Origin: Noviluteimonas lactosilytica
Lineage (GTDB): Bacteria > Pseudomonadota > Gammaproteobacteria > Xanthomonadales > Xanthomonadaceae
Direction of reading: 5' to 3'
Assembly (NCBI RefSeq): GCF_020866925.1
Contig: NZ_JAJGAK010000003.1
Coordinates: 238,870-302,869, forward strand
Length of the DNA stretch: 64,000 nucleotides
Shown here: positions 17,930-27,056 of the stretch, in pieces
How the letters are laid out: each line of letters opens with the position of its first letter
Position numbering within the stretch: the first letter of the stretch is position 1
The notes under the pieces: generated by a model
The model's database searches: none
Told to the model about the DNA's origin: nothing
Seen by the model: the letters and a program-made list of their open reading frames with translations, nothing else
Position numbers and translations under genes: made by a program

Positions 17930-19837
17930 CTAGGCGCGCTCCAGCATCGGCGGCAGCGGGCAATGCAGCACCGCACAGATCGTGCGGAGCAGTTCCGCTT
18001 CCGCCACCGTCACCTGGTTGTCGTGGCCGATCGTCGCGACGAGGCCTTCGACGACCGCCTGTTTCGCCAGCGGATCGAGCGCGTCGAGCGGCGCCCACAC
18101 CGCGTCGAGCGCGAGCACGCCCTCCTTGCGCGGCAGGTACGGCAAGTGGTCGTGCTGCAACACGCGCTCGATGCCCTTGAGATAGGCCGCGCGCGCATCG
18201 CCTTCGTTGTCGTGGCCGCACTGCGCGACGACGCACAGCAAGGTCGCGACTTCACGCTTCACGCCGGTGAGCTTGGTGCGCCCGAAACGCGCGTGGCGCG
18301 AAGGATCGAGCGATTCGCGCACCTGCACCTGCAGCAGGCGCGCGAGGCAGAACTCGAACAGCGACACCTGGCCGTCGGTGTGCACCACCGCTTCCACGGT
18401 ATCGAGGAACACGTCGAGTTCCGGGCGCGGGCGCAGGCGCAATTCCGGGAAGGCGATCGACGCGAGCGGCAGGCGCAGCGCGGCGTGCAAGTCGGCCAGG
18501 TGCTGCGCGCGCAGTTGCGATGCATCCTCGGCCATCGCAAGACCGAGGCGCGCGGCGATCTCTTCGCGCTGCAGCGTGCGCAGGCGCTTGTCGTCGTCGA
18601 GCAGCAGGGCGAGCAGCAGCGGCATCACCGTGTCGCGGCGACGCGCGAGCGCGCGCACCTCGGCGGGGATCGTCCCGACGATCGCGTCGGCGCGCTTGTA
18701 GTCGTCGGGCGCCGGATGCGCGACCTGCGCGACCACCATCGGCGGCGTCACCGCGAAGGTCGTAGTCTCCGAAGGCAATCGCCCCGCGCCCTTCGGTGCG
18801 AGCCCGAGTTGCACGTCTTCCTCCAGCCCGTTCGGCGGCACGTCCATCCACTTGCGGTGCAGCGTTTCGAGTTGCTCGGAACGGAAGCCCGGCTCGAGCG
18901 CCTGGATGCGTTCGAGCAGCGGCGGATGCGTCGCGAACAGGCCGGAGAACCCGACGCCATCGCCGAACAACATGTGGCTCACTTCCTCGGCGTCGTTGCG
19001 ATCGGCCAGGCGCGCGCCTTCGTCGAGTCCGCCGATCTTCTTCAGCGCACCGGCGAGGCCGTCGGTCTGGCGCGTGAACTGCACCGCCGACGCATCGGCG
19101 AGGCGTTCGCGTTCGCGGCTCAGCCCCGCCTTGATCATGCGACCGAAGAACAGGCCGATGTAGCCGATCACCATCGCGACGAGCGCGGCGACGAGGATCG
19201 CGCCCGCGCCCCTGCCCCGCCCGCTGCCGTGCAGGAGGATCTTCCGTCCGATCAGCCCGATCATCAGGATGCCGAACAATACGCCCATCAGGCGGATGTT
19301 GAGGCGCATGTCGCCGTTGAGGATGTGGCTGAACTCGTGCGCGACGACGCCCTGCAATTCGTCGCGATTGAGTTTGTCGAGCGCGCCGCGCGTCACCGCG
19401 ACCACCGCGTCCGACGGCGAGTAGCCCGCGGCGAACGCGTTGATGCCCGCTTCGTGTTCGAGCACGTAGATCTTCGGCACCGGCACGCCGGAGGCGATCG
19501 CGATTTCCTCGACGACGTTGCGCAGGCGACGCAGGTTGAAGTCCTGCGTGTCCGCCGACACCGGCACGCCGCCGAGTTGCAGCGCGACGGTCTCGCCGCC
19601 GCCGCGCAACGAGGCGATGCGATACAGCGAACCGAGCCCGATCACGCCGAGCGTGAGCACCGTCGTCGTGAACAACAGCGCCGCGCGCTCGCCGGGCAAC
19701 GGGTCTTCGCCGATGCCGTAGACGAGGTACGCGGCGAAGTCGACCGCGAACACGATGCCCAGCACCGCGAGCCCGAACAGCACGACCAGGCGCGACGAGC
19801 TCCGGCGCGCCGCCGCCTGGCGTTCGAAGAAGTTCAT
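17930..19837 (-). CDS. M48-family membrane metallopeptidase with C-terminal extension
   Basis: The 635-residue protein has two N-terminal membrane segments, the zinc motif HEFSH (about 167-171) and further helices around 185-235, as in HtpX-type M48 peptidases of the inner membrane. The downstream zinc ligand region is RERERLADASAVQFTR. The C-terminal 270 residues exceed ordinary HtpX and resemble a helical TerB-like domain (weak assignment). It follows lemA by 18 bp, a common pairing in which LemA and an M48 protease act together in envelope quality control. Start ATG 19837. Confidence 0.88.
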   Translation of the reverse strand: MNFFERQAAARRSSSRLVVLFGLAVLGIVFAVDFAAYLVYGIGEDPLPGERAALLFTTTVLTLGVIGLGSLYRIASLRGGGETVALQLGGVPVSADTQDFNLRRLRNVVEEIAIASGVPVPKIYVLEHEAGINAFAAGYSPSDAVVAVTRGALDKLNRDELQGVVAHEFSHILNGDMRLNIRLMGVLFGILMIGLIGRKILLHGSGRGRGAGAILVAALVAMVIGYIGLFFGRMIKAGLSRERERLADASAVQFTRQTDGLAGALKKIGGLDEGARLADRNDAEEVSHMLFGDGVGFSGLFATHPPLLERIQALEPGFRSEQLETLHRKWMDVPPNGLEEDVQLGLAPKGAGRLPSETTTFAVTPPMVVAQVAHPAPDDYKRADAIVGTIPAEVRALARRRDTVMPLLLALLLDDDKRLRTLQREEIAARLGLAMAEDASQLRAQHLADLHAALRLPLASIAFPELRLRPRPELDVFLDTVEAVVHTDGQVSLFEFCLARLLQVQVRESLDPSRHARFGRTKLTGVKREVATLLCVVAQCGHDNEGDARAAYLKGIERVLQHDHLPYLPRKEGVLALDAVWAPLDALDPLAKQAVVEGLVATIGHDNQVTVAEAELLRTICAVLHCPLPPMLERA

Positions 19838-19855
19838 GCGGACCCTGCCGTCAGG

Positions 19856-20452
19856 TCAGAACTGCACCTTCGGCGCGGCGCGCACTTGCGCCTGCTCCGC
19901 GGCCGGGATCTCGAGCGACGCGGCGGGCTGGAAGTTGAACATCCCGGCGAAGATCGAGGACGGGAACACTTCGCGCTTGTTGTTGTAGCCCATCACCGAA
20001 TCGTTGAAGGCCTGGCGCGCGAAGGCGACCTTGTTTTCGGTCGAGGTCAGCTCCTCGGTGAGCTGCATCATGTTCTGGTTGGCCTTGAGGTCCGGGTAGG
20101 CCTCGGCCACCGCGAGCAGGCGGCCCAGCGCACTATTGAGCGCACCCTCCGAGCTTCCCAGTTCGGCCATCGCCGACGGGTCGCCCGGGCTGGCCTTGGC
20201 GGCCGACAGGCCCGCCATCGCGGCCCCGCGCGCGGCGATGACCGCCTCCATCGTCCCCCGCTCATGGGCGAGGTACCCCTTCACGGTCTCCACCAGGTTG
20301 GGGATCAGGTCGAATCGGCGCTGCAGCTGCACGTCGATCTGCGCAAAGGCGTTCTTGTAAGCGTTCCGGGCCGTGACCAGCCCGTTGAAAATGCCGACCC
20401 CCCACATCACCAGCACGACCAGAATTGCGAGCAGGATCAGGAAAATCCACAT
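19856..20452 (-). CDS. lemA: LemA-family membrane protein
   Basis: The 198-residue protein has one N-terminal membrane segment followed by a long helical domain with the LemA hallmarks GLVTARNAYKNAFAQIDVQL, RRFDLIPNLVETVKGY and AYPDLKANQNM. It is likely displayed in the periplasm. A GTG three bases upstream could also start the protein. It is the first gene of the lemA-M48 pair and is divergent from the serine hydrolase gene. The biochemical role of LemA is not established. Confidence 0.93.
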   Translation of the reverse strand: MWIFLILLAILVVLVMWGVGIFNGLVTARNAYKNAFAQIDVQLQRRFDLIPNLVETVKGYLAHERGTMEAVIAARGAAMAGLSAAKASPGDPSAMAELGSSEGALNSALGRLLAVAEAYPDLKANQNMMQLTEELTSTENKVAFARQAFNDSVMGYNNKREVFPSSIFAGMFNFQPAASLEIPAAEQAQVRAAPKVQF

Positions 20453-20535
20453 CACACTTCCCCTTGTTCATGCAAAGCGCGGAACTGGCGCTATGATCGG
20501 CCAGCAATTCGCAGCATACGCAGGGGGCAAGCCCG

Positions 20536-21972
20536 ATGAAAGGCGCGACGGATCGGGGTGCAACGAAGCGTGACGCCTCTGGCGAACCGCAAGGCCAGCG
20601 CGTAGCCGGCCACCGCGCCTGGCGCGCGACGCTGGTCGGCCTCCTGCTTCCCATCGCCGTCGGCTCCGCGGCACAGACCCCGCCGCCGGCGAGCGCGCCC
20701 GTCGCATCGGTGCCCGCCGTTGCGGTGAAGCCCGCGCAGGCCGTTCCGGCCACCGGCGTGCAACTCGCTTCCGTCCTCGTGCCCAACCCGACGCCCGTCG
20801 CCAGCGGTTTCGACGTGCGCGTGTACGAAGACATGGCGCAGCAGCTCGTCGCCGACCAGCGCATCCCCGGCATGGCGATGGCGATCGTGAAGAACGGACG
20901 CATCGTGTCGATGCGCGGCTACGGCATCACCGACACGCGCGCGGCCGAACCGATCGACTCGCACACCGTGTTCCGCCTCGCGTCGTTGTCGAAGTCGTTC
21001 GCGGGCACGATGACCGGCCTGCTCGTCAACGACGGCGTGATCCGCTGGGACAGCCGCGTCAACGACTACCTGCCCGAGTTCCGCCTGCAGAACGAATACG
21101 CGACGCAGCGCCTCACCGTCGCCGACGTGCTGAGCCATCGCACGGGCCTGTCGCACAACGCGTTCGATCGCGACCTCGAAGGCAACGTCGACTACCGCAC
21201 GCTGACGCAGAAGCTCGCCTACGCGCCGGCCAAGTGCCTGCCGGGCGACTGCTACGGTTACCAAAACATCGCCTTCAGCCTGATCGGCGACGTGGTGTTC
21301 GCGGCGACCGGCGCGTTCTATCCGCAGGAAGTCGAACGTCGCATCTTCAAGCCGCTCGGCATGAACGATGCGAGCCTCGGCCTCGAAGGCATCGAAGCGA
21401 GCCCGCGCTGGGCGAAGCCGCACGTGCGCGGCCGCGGCGGCTGGGTGTCGCTGATGCCCAAGCCTTCCTACTACCGCGTCGCGCCGGCCGCCGGCGTCAA
21501 CGCGAGCATCTCCGACATGGCGCAGTGGTTGCTCGCGCATGGCGGCCACCGTCCCGACGTGCTGTCGGCGCCGCTGCTCGCGACGCTGCATGCACCGCTG
21601 GTGTCGACGCCGGGCGAGATGCGCGGCTCCTGGCGCCGCGCACGCCTCAACGCCGCGAGCTACGCGCTCGGCTGGCGCGTGTACGACTACTCCGGCCACC
21701 AGCTCGTCTTCCACGCCGGCGCCGTGCAGGGCTATCGCGGAATGATGGCGCTGCTGCCGGAACGCGATGTCGGCATCGCGATCCTCTGGAACAGCGAGAG
21801 TTCGCTGCCCACCGGCCTGCTGCCGACGATCCTCGACGGCGCGATCGGCATGCCGTCGCAGCGCTGGCTCGATGTCGCGCCGTTCGACGAAGGCCTGTAC
21901 GCCTCGCGCAACCAGCAGCCGACCGACGACGCCGGCGCCGACGCATCGACCGCGACCGCCGCGCCGCGTTGA
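20536..21972 (+). CDS. Exported serine hydrolase of the class C beta-lactamase/DD-peptidase fold
   Basis: The 478-residue protein carries an N-terminal hydrophobic segment (about 31-46) ending in SAAQ, a proline/alanine linker, then a penicillin-binding-fold domain. Active-site motifs are visible: Ser150-x-x-Lys153 (SLSK), Tyr243-Gln-Asn245 and His394-Ala-Gly396, the HxG variant common in esterase-like members. It may cleave peptides, esters or D-amino-acid peptides; true beta-lactamase activity cannot be claimed. The N-terminus before the hydrophobic core is long, so the start may lie a little downstream. It is divergent from lemA. Confidence 0.87.
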   Translation: MKGATDRGATKRDASGEPQGQRVAGHRAWRATLVGLLLPIAVGSAAQTPPPASAPVASVPAVAVKPAQAVPATGVQLASVLVPNPTPVASGFDVRVYEDMAQQLVADQRIPGMAMAIVKNGRIVSMRGYGITDTRAAEPIDSHTVFRLASLSKSFAGTMTGLLVNDGVIRWDSRVNDYLPEFRLQNEYATQRLTVADVLSHRTGLSHNAFDRDLEGNVDYRTLTQKLAYAPAKCLPGDCYGYQNIAFSLIGDVVFAATGAFYPQEVERRIFKPLGMNDASLGLEGIEASPRWAKPHVRGRGGWVSLMPKPSYYRVAPAAGVNASISDMAQWLLAHGGHRPDVLSAPLLATLHAPLVSTPGEMRGSWRRARLNAASYALGWRVYDYSGHQLVFHAGAVQGYRGMMALLPERDVGIAILWNSESSLPTGLLPTILDGAIGMPSQRWLDVAPFDEGLYASRNQQPTDDAGADASTATAAPR

Positions 21973-22017
21973 TCGCACGCGAGGCGCGCATCGCGCCTCG
22001 CCGAAAGAATCCCGCCC

Positions 22018-22056
22018 AATAAAAAACCCCACCCCGCCTGGGCACGCGGGATGGGG
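22018..22056 (-). terminator. Rho-independent terminator of the histone-like gene
   Basis: An 11-bp near-perfect stem (CCCCACCCCGC 22027-22037 / GCGGGATGGGG 22046-22056) is followed on the minus strand by six T and an AT-rich tail. It is 24 bp past the gene's stop. Confidence 0.9.
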
Positions 22057-22079
22057 CTCGATTACGGCTTCGGGGTTTC

Positions 22080-22535
22080 TTACATCATCGGCATGACGGG
22101 CGCCGGCATGTTCACCGGGGCCGCCTTGCGCGACGACTTGCGGGCTTTCTTCGCTGCCGGCTTCTTGGCGGCCTTCTTGGCAGCGCGCTTCTTGGTGGCC
22201 TTCTTCGCGGCCTTCTTGGCAGGACGCTTGGCGGCCTTGCGGGCCGTCTTCTTCGCTGCGCCCTTGCGCGCCGTCTTCTTGGCAGTCTTGCGAGCAGTCT
22301 TCTTGGCAGCCTTCTTCGCGGTCTTGCGGACGGCCTTCTTCGCAGTCTTGCGCGCGGTCTTCTTCGCGGCGGACTTGCGGACGGTCTTCTTCGCAGCCTT
22401 CTTGGCGGTCTTCTTGGCGGTCTTCTTGGCGGCCTTCTTGGCGCCGGCCTTGCGGACAGCCTTCTTCGCGCCCTTGCGAGCGGTCTTCTTCGTCGCCTTC
22501 TTGGCGGACTTCTTCGCAGCTTTCTTCATGGCCAT
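22080..22535 (-). CDS. Histone H1-like lysine/alanine-rich DNA-binding protein
   Basis: The 151-residue product is built almost wholly of degenerate KKTAxKxAKKxxRK units, about 40 percent lysine plus arginine, ending in a hydrophobic PVNMPAPVMPMM tail. Such AlgP/PhaF-like or H1-like tails bind DNA without sequence preference and compact the nucleoid. The repeats make the coding DNA itself a tandem repeat, prone to copy-number change. An AGGAG site lies 9 bp upstream of the ATG. Its leader holds a terminator at 22681-22711, so expression may be attenuated. Confidence 0.88.
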   Translation of the reverse strand: MAMKKAAKKSAKKATKKTARKGAKKAVRKAGAKKAAKKTAKKTAKKAAKKTVRKSAAKKTARKTAKKAVRKTAKKAAKKTARKTAKKTARKGAAKKTARKAAKRPAKKAAKKATKKRAAKKAAKKPAAKKARKSSRKAAPVNMPAPVMPMM

Positions 22536-22680
22536 GGGATGGCTCCTCGTCAGTGGACTTGCTTGGCTAGTACTGCTGCCCAGTTCGAAGCGACATCGCG
22601 GGAGTCGGACCCGCGATCAACCGCCGACGCGCCAGGCGCGCCGGGACGGATTCGGCTTGCCGCGAGCCTGCTCGCGGCAA

Positions 22681-22711
22681 TAAAAAACCCGCGGCGCAAC
22701 GCATCGCGGGT
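22681..22711 (-). terminator. Terminator inside the leader of the histone-like gene
   Basis: A 7-bp stem ACCCGCG / CGCGGGT (22687-22693, 22705-22711) is followed on the minus strand by TTTTTTATTG. It is 150 bp upstream of the histone-like ATG and about 570 bp past gcvH, so it ends either a small RNA, a long gcvH trailer, or an attenuated leader. Confidence 0.75.
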
Positions 22712-22875
22712 CTCGTTGATTCTGGTCTTCTGCGTTTTCGCGAGGGAAACGAAGCCTGCGTCCACCGTCATGAAGATCCGGGCGGAGGTCCGTTTTGTCT
22801 TGCTCGTTGTCGTGTTGTATTGACTCACTCGCTACCGCAGGGTGGCTGCTTGCGGCGAAACCTAATTACGGTTTT
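22712..22875 (-). ncRNA. Candidate leader transcript or small RNA
   Basis: A minus-strand TTGACA at 22887-22882 and the terminator at 22681-22711 would bracket an RNA of roughly 180 bases. The -10 at standard spacing (TAGGTT) is poor, so the evidence is only the terminator, the isolated -35-like hexamer and absence of a coding signal. Confidence 0.25.
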
Positions 22876-23280
22876 TTTCTTTGTCAACAACCCCCTACGA
22901 TTTTTTTCCTCGCGCTCAGGGGCGCAAGTGGGTAGCGGGCGGGCGACGAACGGTCATGCGCGGTGTCGCGAACAGTGCATCGATCGGTCGATCGCGCATG
23001 TCACTGTTGCAAAAAACATCTTGTTTTACGCATTCGAAGAAAAACGCGAAGCGTTGCGTGCGATCTCGCGCACGTCGTCGCGTCGGTGCGCGTCGCGGGT
23101 GTCCGAAGGGGCAACGCGGGTCGCGCGACGACCCGAAAATATTTTTCGCAATGACGCATCGCAGCACCCGATTCGAGGCGAACTGCGCAAACTTTCGACG
23201 CCTTCCGAAACGATTCCGGCCGCACGAGGCGGCCGGATCGAAGTGCCGCGACATGCGCGGCGAAGGTTGTCGCGAACGAC

Positions 23281-23676
23281 TCAGTGGTCTTCTTCCTCGA
23301 GCAGTTCGGCGTAGTCGTCGGGACCGAGGAGTTCGTTGAGCTGCTCCGGTTCTTCGGCTTCGACGACGAACAGCCAGCCATCGCCGTAGGCGTCTTCGTT
23401 GATCGTTTCCGGCTTGTCGGCGAGCGCCGCGTTGACCTCGACGATCTTGCCGGTGACCGGCGTGTACACGTCCGACGCCGCCTTCACCGACTCGACGACG
23501 GCAACGGCGTTGCCGGCTTCGACGCGGTCGCCGACGTTCGGAAGTTCGACGTACACCAGGTCGCCGAGCAGGCCCTGCGCGTGGTCGGAAATGCCGATGG
23601 TGACTTTGCCGTCGCCTTCGACGCGCGCCCATTCGTGGGACTTCATGAACTTCAGGTCGCCGGGGATCTCGTTCAT
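23281..23676 (-). CDS. gcvH: Glycine cleavage system H protein
   Basis: The 131-residue H protein carries the lipoyl arm that shuttles the aminomethyl group between the P, T and L proteins. The lipoylated lysine is K65 in [10 protein letters not shown], and HEWARVE plus [19 protein letters not shown] are the expected family stretches. It lies 73 bp downstream of gcvT on the same strand, so the two are likely co-transcribed. The P-protein gene is not in the window. Confidence 0.97.
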   Translation of the reverse strand: MNEIPGDLKFMKSHEWARVEGDGKVTIGISDHAQGLLGDLVYVELPNVGDRVEAGNAVAVVESVKAASDVYTPVTGKIVEVNAALADKPETINEDAYGDGWLFVVEAEEPEQLNELLGPDDYAELLEEEDH

Positions 23677-23749
23677 CGGGGGGTGCTCCGTGCTGCGTCG
23701 TTCGTGGGGTTGGGGTGGGCAGATTCTAATCAGATTTCTTCGGGCGCAA

Positions 23750-24856
23750 TCAGATGCCGGGCTGCGGCTTGCCGTCGCGCACGAAGGGGAACTTCACGAT
23801 GCGCACCGGCACTTCGCGGCCGCGGATGTCGACGCGCACGGCGGCGCCTTCGAGGTCGCCGGCCGGGACGCGCGCGAAGGCGATCGCCTTGCCGAGCGTC
23901 GGCGAGAACGTGCCCGACAGGATCTCGCCTTCGCCGTGCGGCGTCAGCACCTTCTGTCCGTGGCGCAGCACGCCCTTCTCGTCCATCACCAGGCCGATCA
24001 TCTGTCGCGGCACGCCGTTTGCTTTCTGCGCTTCGAGCGCGGCACGGCCGGTGAAGTCGCGGCCTTCGTCGAGCGCGACGGTCCAGGCGAGCGCCGCTTC
24101 GAACGGCGTGACGGTGTCGTCCATGTCCTGGCCGTAGAGATTCATGCCCGCTTCCAGGCGCAGCGTGTCGCGCGCGCCGAGGCCCGCGGGCTTCACGCCG
24201 GCGTCGAGCAACGCGTTCCAGAACCCGACCGTGCGTTCCTGCGGCACGAGGATCTCGAAGCCGTCTTCGCCGGTGTAACCCGTGCGCGCGACGAACAGCG
24301 GCACGCCGTCCTTCGACGTCGCTTCGGCAGCGGCGAAGCGCGCGAGCTTGCCGGCTTTTTCCGCCGACGCCGCGTCGAGCAGGCCGAGCACGCGCTCGCG
24401 CGCGGTCGGACCCTGCACGGCGACGATGCCGAGTTCGGGGCGCTCGACGACAGCGACGTCGAACGCCTTCGCTTCCTGGCCGATCCACTGCAGGTCCTTG
24501 TCGCGCGTCGCCGCGTTGACGACGAGGCGGAACCACTGCTCGCCCATGAAGTACACGATCAGGTCGTCGATCACGCCGCCCTGCGGATTGAGCATCGCCG
24601 TGTACAGCGCCTTGCCCGGCGCCTTGAGCTTGTCGACCGAGTTGGCGACGAGGTTGCGCAGGAAGTCGCGCACGCGTTCGCCCTTCAGGTCGACGACCGT
24701 CATGTGCGAGACGTCGAACATGCCGGCGTCCTGGCGCACGAGGTGGTGTTCGTCCACCTGCGAGCCGTAATGCAACGGCATGTCCCAGCCGCCGAAGTCG
24801 ACCATCTTTGCGCCGAGCGCGCGGTGGGTGTCGTTGAGGATGGTCTTGCTCGTCAT
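23750..24856 (-). CDS. gcvT: Glycine cleavage system T protein (aminomethyltransferase)
   Basis: The 368-residue enzyme transfers the methylene group from lipoyl-H protein to tetrahydrofolate and releases ammonia. Family stretches include [20 protein letters not shown], the catalytic Asp region [13 protein letters not shown], and [13 protein letters not shown]. Length is normal. It is followed by gcvH and preceded by the NfeD gene on the same strand. I looked for a glycine riboswitch in the 83-bp gap upstream and saw none. Confidence 0.97.
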   Translation of the reverse strand: MTSKTILNDTHRALGAKMVDFGGWDMPLHYGSQVDEHHLVRQDAGMFDVSHMTVVDLKGERVRDFLRNLVANSVDKLKAPGKALYTAMLNPQGGVIDDLIVYFMGEQWFRLVVNAATRDKDLQWIGQEAKAFDVAVVERPELGIVAVQGPTARERVLGLLDAASAEKAGKLARFAAAEATSKDGVPLFVARTGYTGEDGFEILVPQERTVGFWNALLDAGVKPAGLGARDTLRLEAGMNLYGQDMDDTVTPFEAALAWTVALDEGRDFTGRAALEAQKANGVPRQMIGLVMDEKGVLRHGQKVLTPHGEGEILSGTFSPTLGKAIAFARVPAGDLEGAAVRVDIRGREVPVRIVKFPFVRDGKPQPGI

Positions 24857-24939
24857 CGCGTGCTCCGAAAGCGAAGGCCGCGTGGGGCGGCCGGAAGCCC
24901 GCGATTATCGCACTACCGCCAAGCTCAGCCGGCCCGCAC

Positions 24940-25392
24940 TCAGCCGGCCGCGTCGCCCCGCACCGCGTCCACGCGCAGCGTCATGCCGTCGGCCGAGACC
25001 ACGCGGACCGGCGTGCCCGCGGGCAGGTCGGGGCCGGAGACGTCCCAGAACGCATCGGCGATCTGCACGCGCCCGTGGCCGTCGACGATCGCGCGGTCGA
25101 GCGGGACCACGCGACCGATCAGCGCGGCCGTGCGGCGGTTGAGGATCGGGTCGCCGCCCGCGAGTGCGCGCCTGCCGCGGAACCAGCGCCGCCACACGAA
25201 GATCGAGACGAAGGCGAGCGCCGCAAACAGGCACGCCTGCACGAGCACCGACAGCCCGGGCACCACGAGCACGATGAGCAGCACCGCGGTCGCCGCGAAG
25301 CCGAGCCACAACATGAAGGCGCCGGGCGCCAGCACCTCGCCCGCGAACAGCAGCAGCGCGATCGCCGCCCACCAGAACACGTCGCCGCGCAT
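24940..25392 (-). CDS. NfeD-family membrane protein
   Basis: The 150-residue protein has three or four N-terminal membrane helices (WWAAIALLLFAGEVLAPGAF start) and a C-terminal OB-fold beta domain (GRVVPLDRAIVDGHGRVQIA, GTPVRVVSADGMTLRV). This is the short NfeD form without the ClpP-like protease part. It starts 3 bp after the stomatin-like gene, the usual partnership: NfeD and SPFH proteins form membrane microdomain assemblies. Confidence 0.9.
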   Translation of the reverse strand: MRGDVFWWAAIALLLFAGEVLAPGAFMLWLGFAATAVLLIVLVVPGLSVLVQACLFAALAFVSIFVWRRWFRGRRALAGGDPILNRRTAALIGRVVPLDRAIVDGHGRVQIADAFWDVSGPDLPAGTPVRVVSADGMTLRVDAVRGDAAG

Positions 25393-25395
25393 GGG

Positions 25396-26364
25396 TCAGC
25401 CTCCCGTGCGCGGCGAAGCGCCGGCGGCCGGTGCAGCGACGCGCGGGGCCTGGCGTTCGAACGCTTCGCGCGCGAGTTCCGCGATGCCGCCGATCGAACC
25501 GATCACGCCCGCCGACTCCATCGGCATCAGCACGAACTTCTGGTTCGGCGCCTCGGCCAGCGACTTGAACGCCTCGATGTATTTCTGCGCGACGAAGTAG
25601 TTGATCGCGTTGACGTTGCCGCCCGCGATCGCGTCCGAGACCATTTGCGTCGCCTTCGCTTCGGCTTCGGCAAGTCGCTCGCGCGCTTCGGCCTGGCGGA
25701 ACGCGGCTTCCTTCTGGCCTTCGGCTTCGAGGATCGCGGCCTGCTTGTCGCCTTCGGCGCGCAGGATCTCGGAGGCGCGATGGCCTTCGGCTTCCAGGAT
25801 GTTCGCGCGCTTCTCGCGCTCGGCCTTCATCTGGCGCGCCATCGAGTCGACGAGGTCGCGCGGCGGCTGGATGTCCTTCAACTCGATGCGGTTGACCTTG
25901 ACGCCCCACGGATGGGTCGCCTGGTCGACGGCCACCAGCACCTTCGCGTTGATCTCGTCGCGCTTGGACAGCGACTCGTCGAGGTCCATCGAACCGATCG
26001 CGGTACGGATGTTGGTCATCACCAGGTTGAGGATCGCGACTTCGAGTTGCGCGACTTCGTAGGCGGCCTTCGCCGCGTCGAGCACCTGGAAGAACACGAT
26101 GCCGTCGACCTTCACGACCGCGTTGTCCTTGGTGATGACGTCCTGGCTCGGCACGTCCATCACCTGTTCCATCATGTTGATCTTGCGCCCGATGCCCTGG
26201 TAGACCGGCACCAGGAAGTGCAGGCCGGGCGACAGCGTGTGGGTGTAGCGGCCGAAGGCTTCGACGGTCCACTCGAAGCCCTGCGGCACCATGCGGACGG
26301 CCTTCATCACCATCACCAGGCCGAAAAAGACGACTACCGCGCTCAGGATCCAGCTCAACGACAT
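25396..26364 (-). CDS. SPFH/stomatin-like (paraslipin) membrane protein
   Basis: The 322-residue protein has one N-terminal membrane helix, an SPFH/Band-7 domain (about 25-190, with VPQGFEWTVEAFGRYTHTLS) and a long coiled coil rich in Glu/Ala (about 190-250, ANILEAEGHRASEILRAEGD). It resembles QmcA-type paraslipins that organise membrane microdomains and modulate membrane proteases. The ATG at 26364 follows GGGGAG at good distance; another ATG lies 15 bp upstream. It pairs with the NfeD gene downstream and is divergent from the ECF sigma gene. Confidence 0.92.
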   Translation of the reverse strand: MSLSWILSAVVVFFGLVMVMKAVRMVPQGFEWTVEAFGRYTHTLSPGLHFLVPVYQGIGRKINMMEQVMDVPSQDVITKDNAVVKVDGIVFFQVLDAAKAAYEVAQLEVAILNLVMTNIRTAIGSMDLDESLSKRDEINAKVLVAVDQATHPWGVKVNRIELKDIQPPRDLVDSMARQMKAEREKRANILEAEGHRASEILRAEGDKQAAILEAEGQKEAAFRQAEARERLAEAEAKATQMVSDAIAGGNVNAINYFVAQKYIEAFKSLAEAPNQKFVLMPMESAGVIGSIGGIAELAREAFERQAPRVAAPAAGASPRTGG

Positions 26365-26462
26365 CGCGACGCTCCCCATTCCATGTCTGGCCGGAGTATA
26401 GGGTCGGTCCGTGCCACCGGCATTGCGACGCTTTCCCGCCCTCCGGCATCCACGTCTGTCAG

Positions 26463-27056
26463 ATGACCGACCAACCCCCGAATCCCGCGCGATCGAGTTT
26501 CGCCATCGACGTCCCCGACGCCCTGCTCGCCCGGGCACGGGCCGGGGATCGCGCGGCGTTCGAACAGCTCTACCGTTGGTTCGAGCGTCCGGTGTTCACC
26601 CTGGCGCTGCGCATCGGCGGCGACCGGGAGGAGGCGCGCGACGTGTTGCAGGAGACGATGCTCAAGGTGATCGGCCGCATCGGCGAGTTCCGCGGCAGCA
26701 ACGGCAGCCCGTTCTGGGGCTGGCTGCGGCAGATCGCGATCAACGAAGCGCTGATGCGCCTGCGCCGCGACAAGCGCCTGGCGCAGGAGGTCGGCATCGA
26801 CGACACCGACGTCTTCTCCGAGGACACGGCGCCGCCCCCGCCCGCCGCGGCCGACGCCGCGCTGCTGCAACGCGCGATGGCGAACCTGCCCGCGGCGACG
26901 CGCAGCGTGCTGTGGCTCTATCACGCCGAGGGTTACACGCACGAGGAGATCGCCGGCCTCATGCAACGCACCCCCAGTTTTTCGAAATCGCAACTCGCGC
27001 GCGGCACCCGGAAGCTCCGGACCGCGCTCGCGATCGAGGAGGATCTCCATGCCTGA
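26463..27056 (+). CDS. ECF RNA polymerase sigma factor
   Basis: The 197-residue sigma-70-family factor has region 2 (AFEQLYRWFERPVFTLALRI then DVLQETMLKVIGRIGEF) and region 4 with its HTH (YTHEEIAGLMQRTPSFSKSQ), with no region 3, as in ECF factors. It directs RNA polymerase to an unknown regulon. Its end overlaps the next gene by 8 bp, so the membrane protein that follows is the likely anti-sigma partner. It is divergent from the stomatin-like gene. Confidence 0.92.
   Translation: MTDQPPNPARSSFAIDVPDALLARARAGDRAAFEQLYRWFERPVFTLALRIGGDREEARDVLQETMLKVIGRIGEFRGSNGSPFWGWLRQIAINEALMRLRRDKRLAQEVGIDDTDVFSEDTAPPPPAAADAALLQRAMANLPAATRSVLWLYHAEGYTHEEIAGLMQRTPSFSKSQLARGTRKLRTALAIEEDLHA

Larger units (their letters stand above)
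22536..23280. other. AT-richer 745-bp intergenic region upstream of the histone-like gene
   Basis: This is the largest gene-free stretch of the window and its base composition falls clearly below the neighbours, with T7 and A-rich runs near 22871-22911 and 23011-23045. It holds an internal minus-strand terminator (22681-22711) and a TTGACA on the minus strand (22887-22882). ORFs here (e.g. 22550-22828 minus) cross the terminator and show no family features. I see no convincing protein gene. Confidence 0.6.

Noticed and set aside
17891..20539. 882-residue plus-strand ORF opposite the M48 and lemA genes
   Set aside because: Arg/His-rich antisense ORF of high-GC DNA; it crosses two well-supported genes.
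20536..21972. Serine hydrolase as a resistance beta-lactamase
   Set aside because: It has HAG in place of the KTG motif of class C enzymes and a long linker, so an esterase or peptidase role is at least as likely.
22080..22535. Regular repeats that could suggest a CRISPR array
   Set aside because: The repeats are short, degenerate and in frame within a lysine-rich coding sequence, with no spacers.
22550..22828. Minus-strand 92-residue ORF upstream of the histone-like gene
   Set aside because: It runs through a strong terminator hairpin and shows no family signature.
24857..24939. Glycine riboswitch in front of gcvT
   Set aside because: The gap is only 83 bp, too short for a tandem aptamer, and has none of the conserved GGAGAG-type cores.
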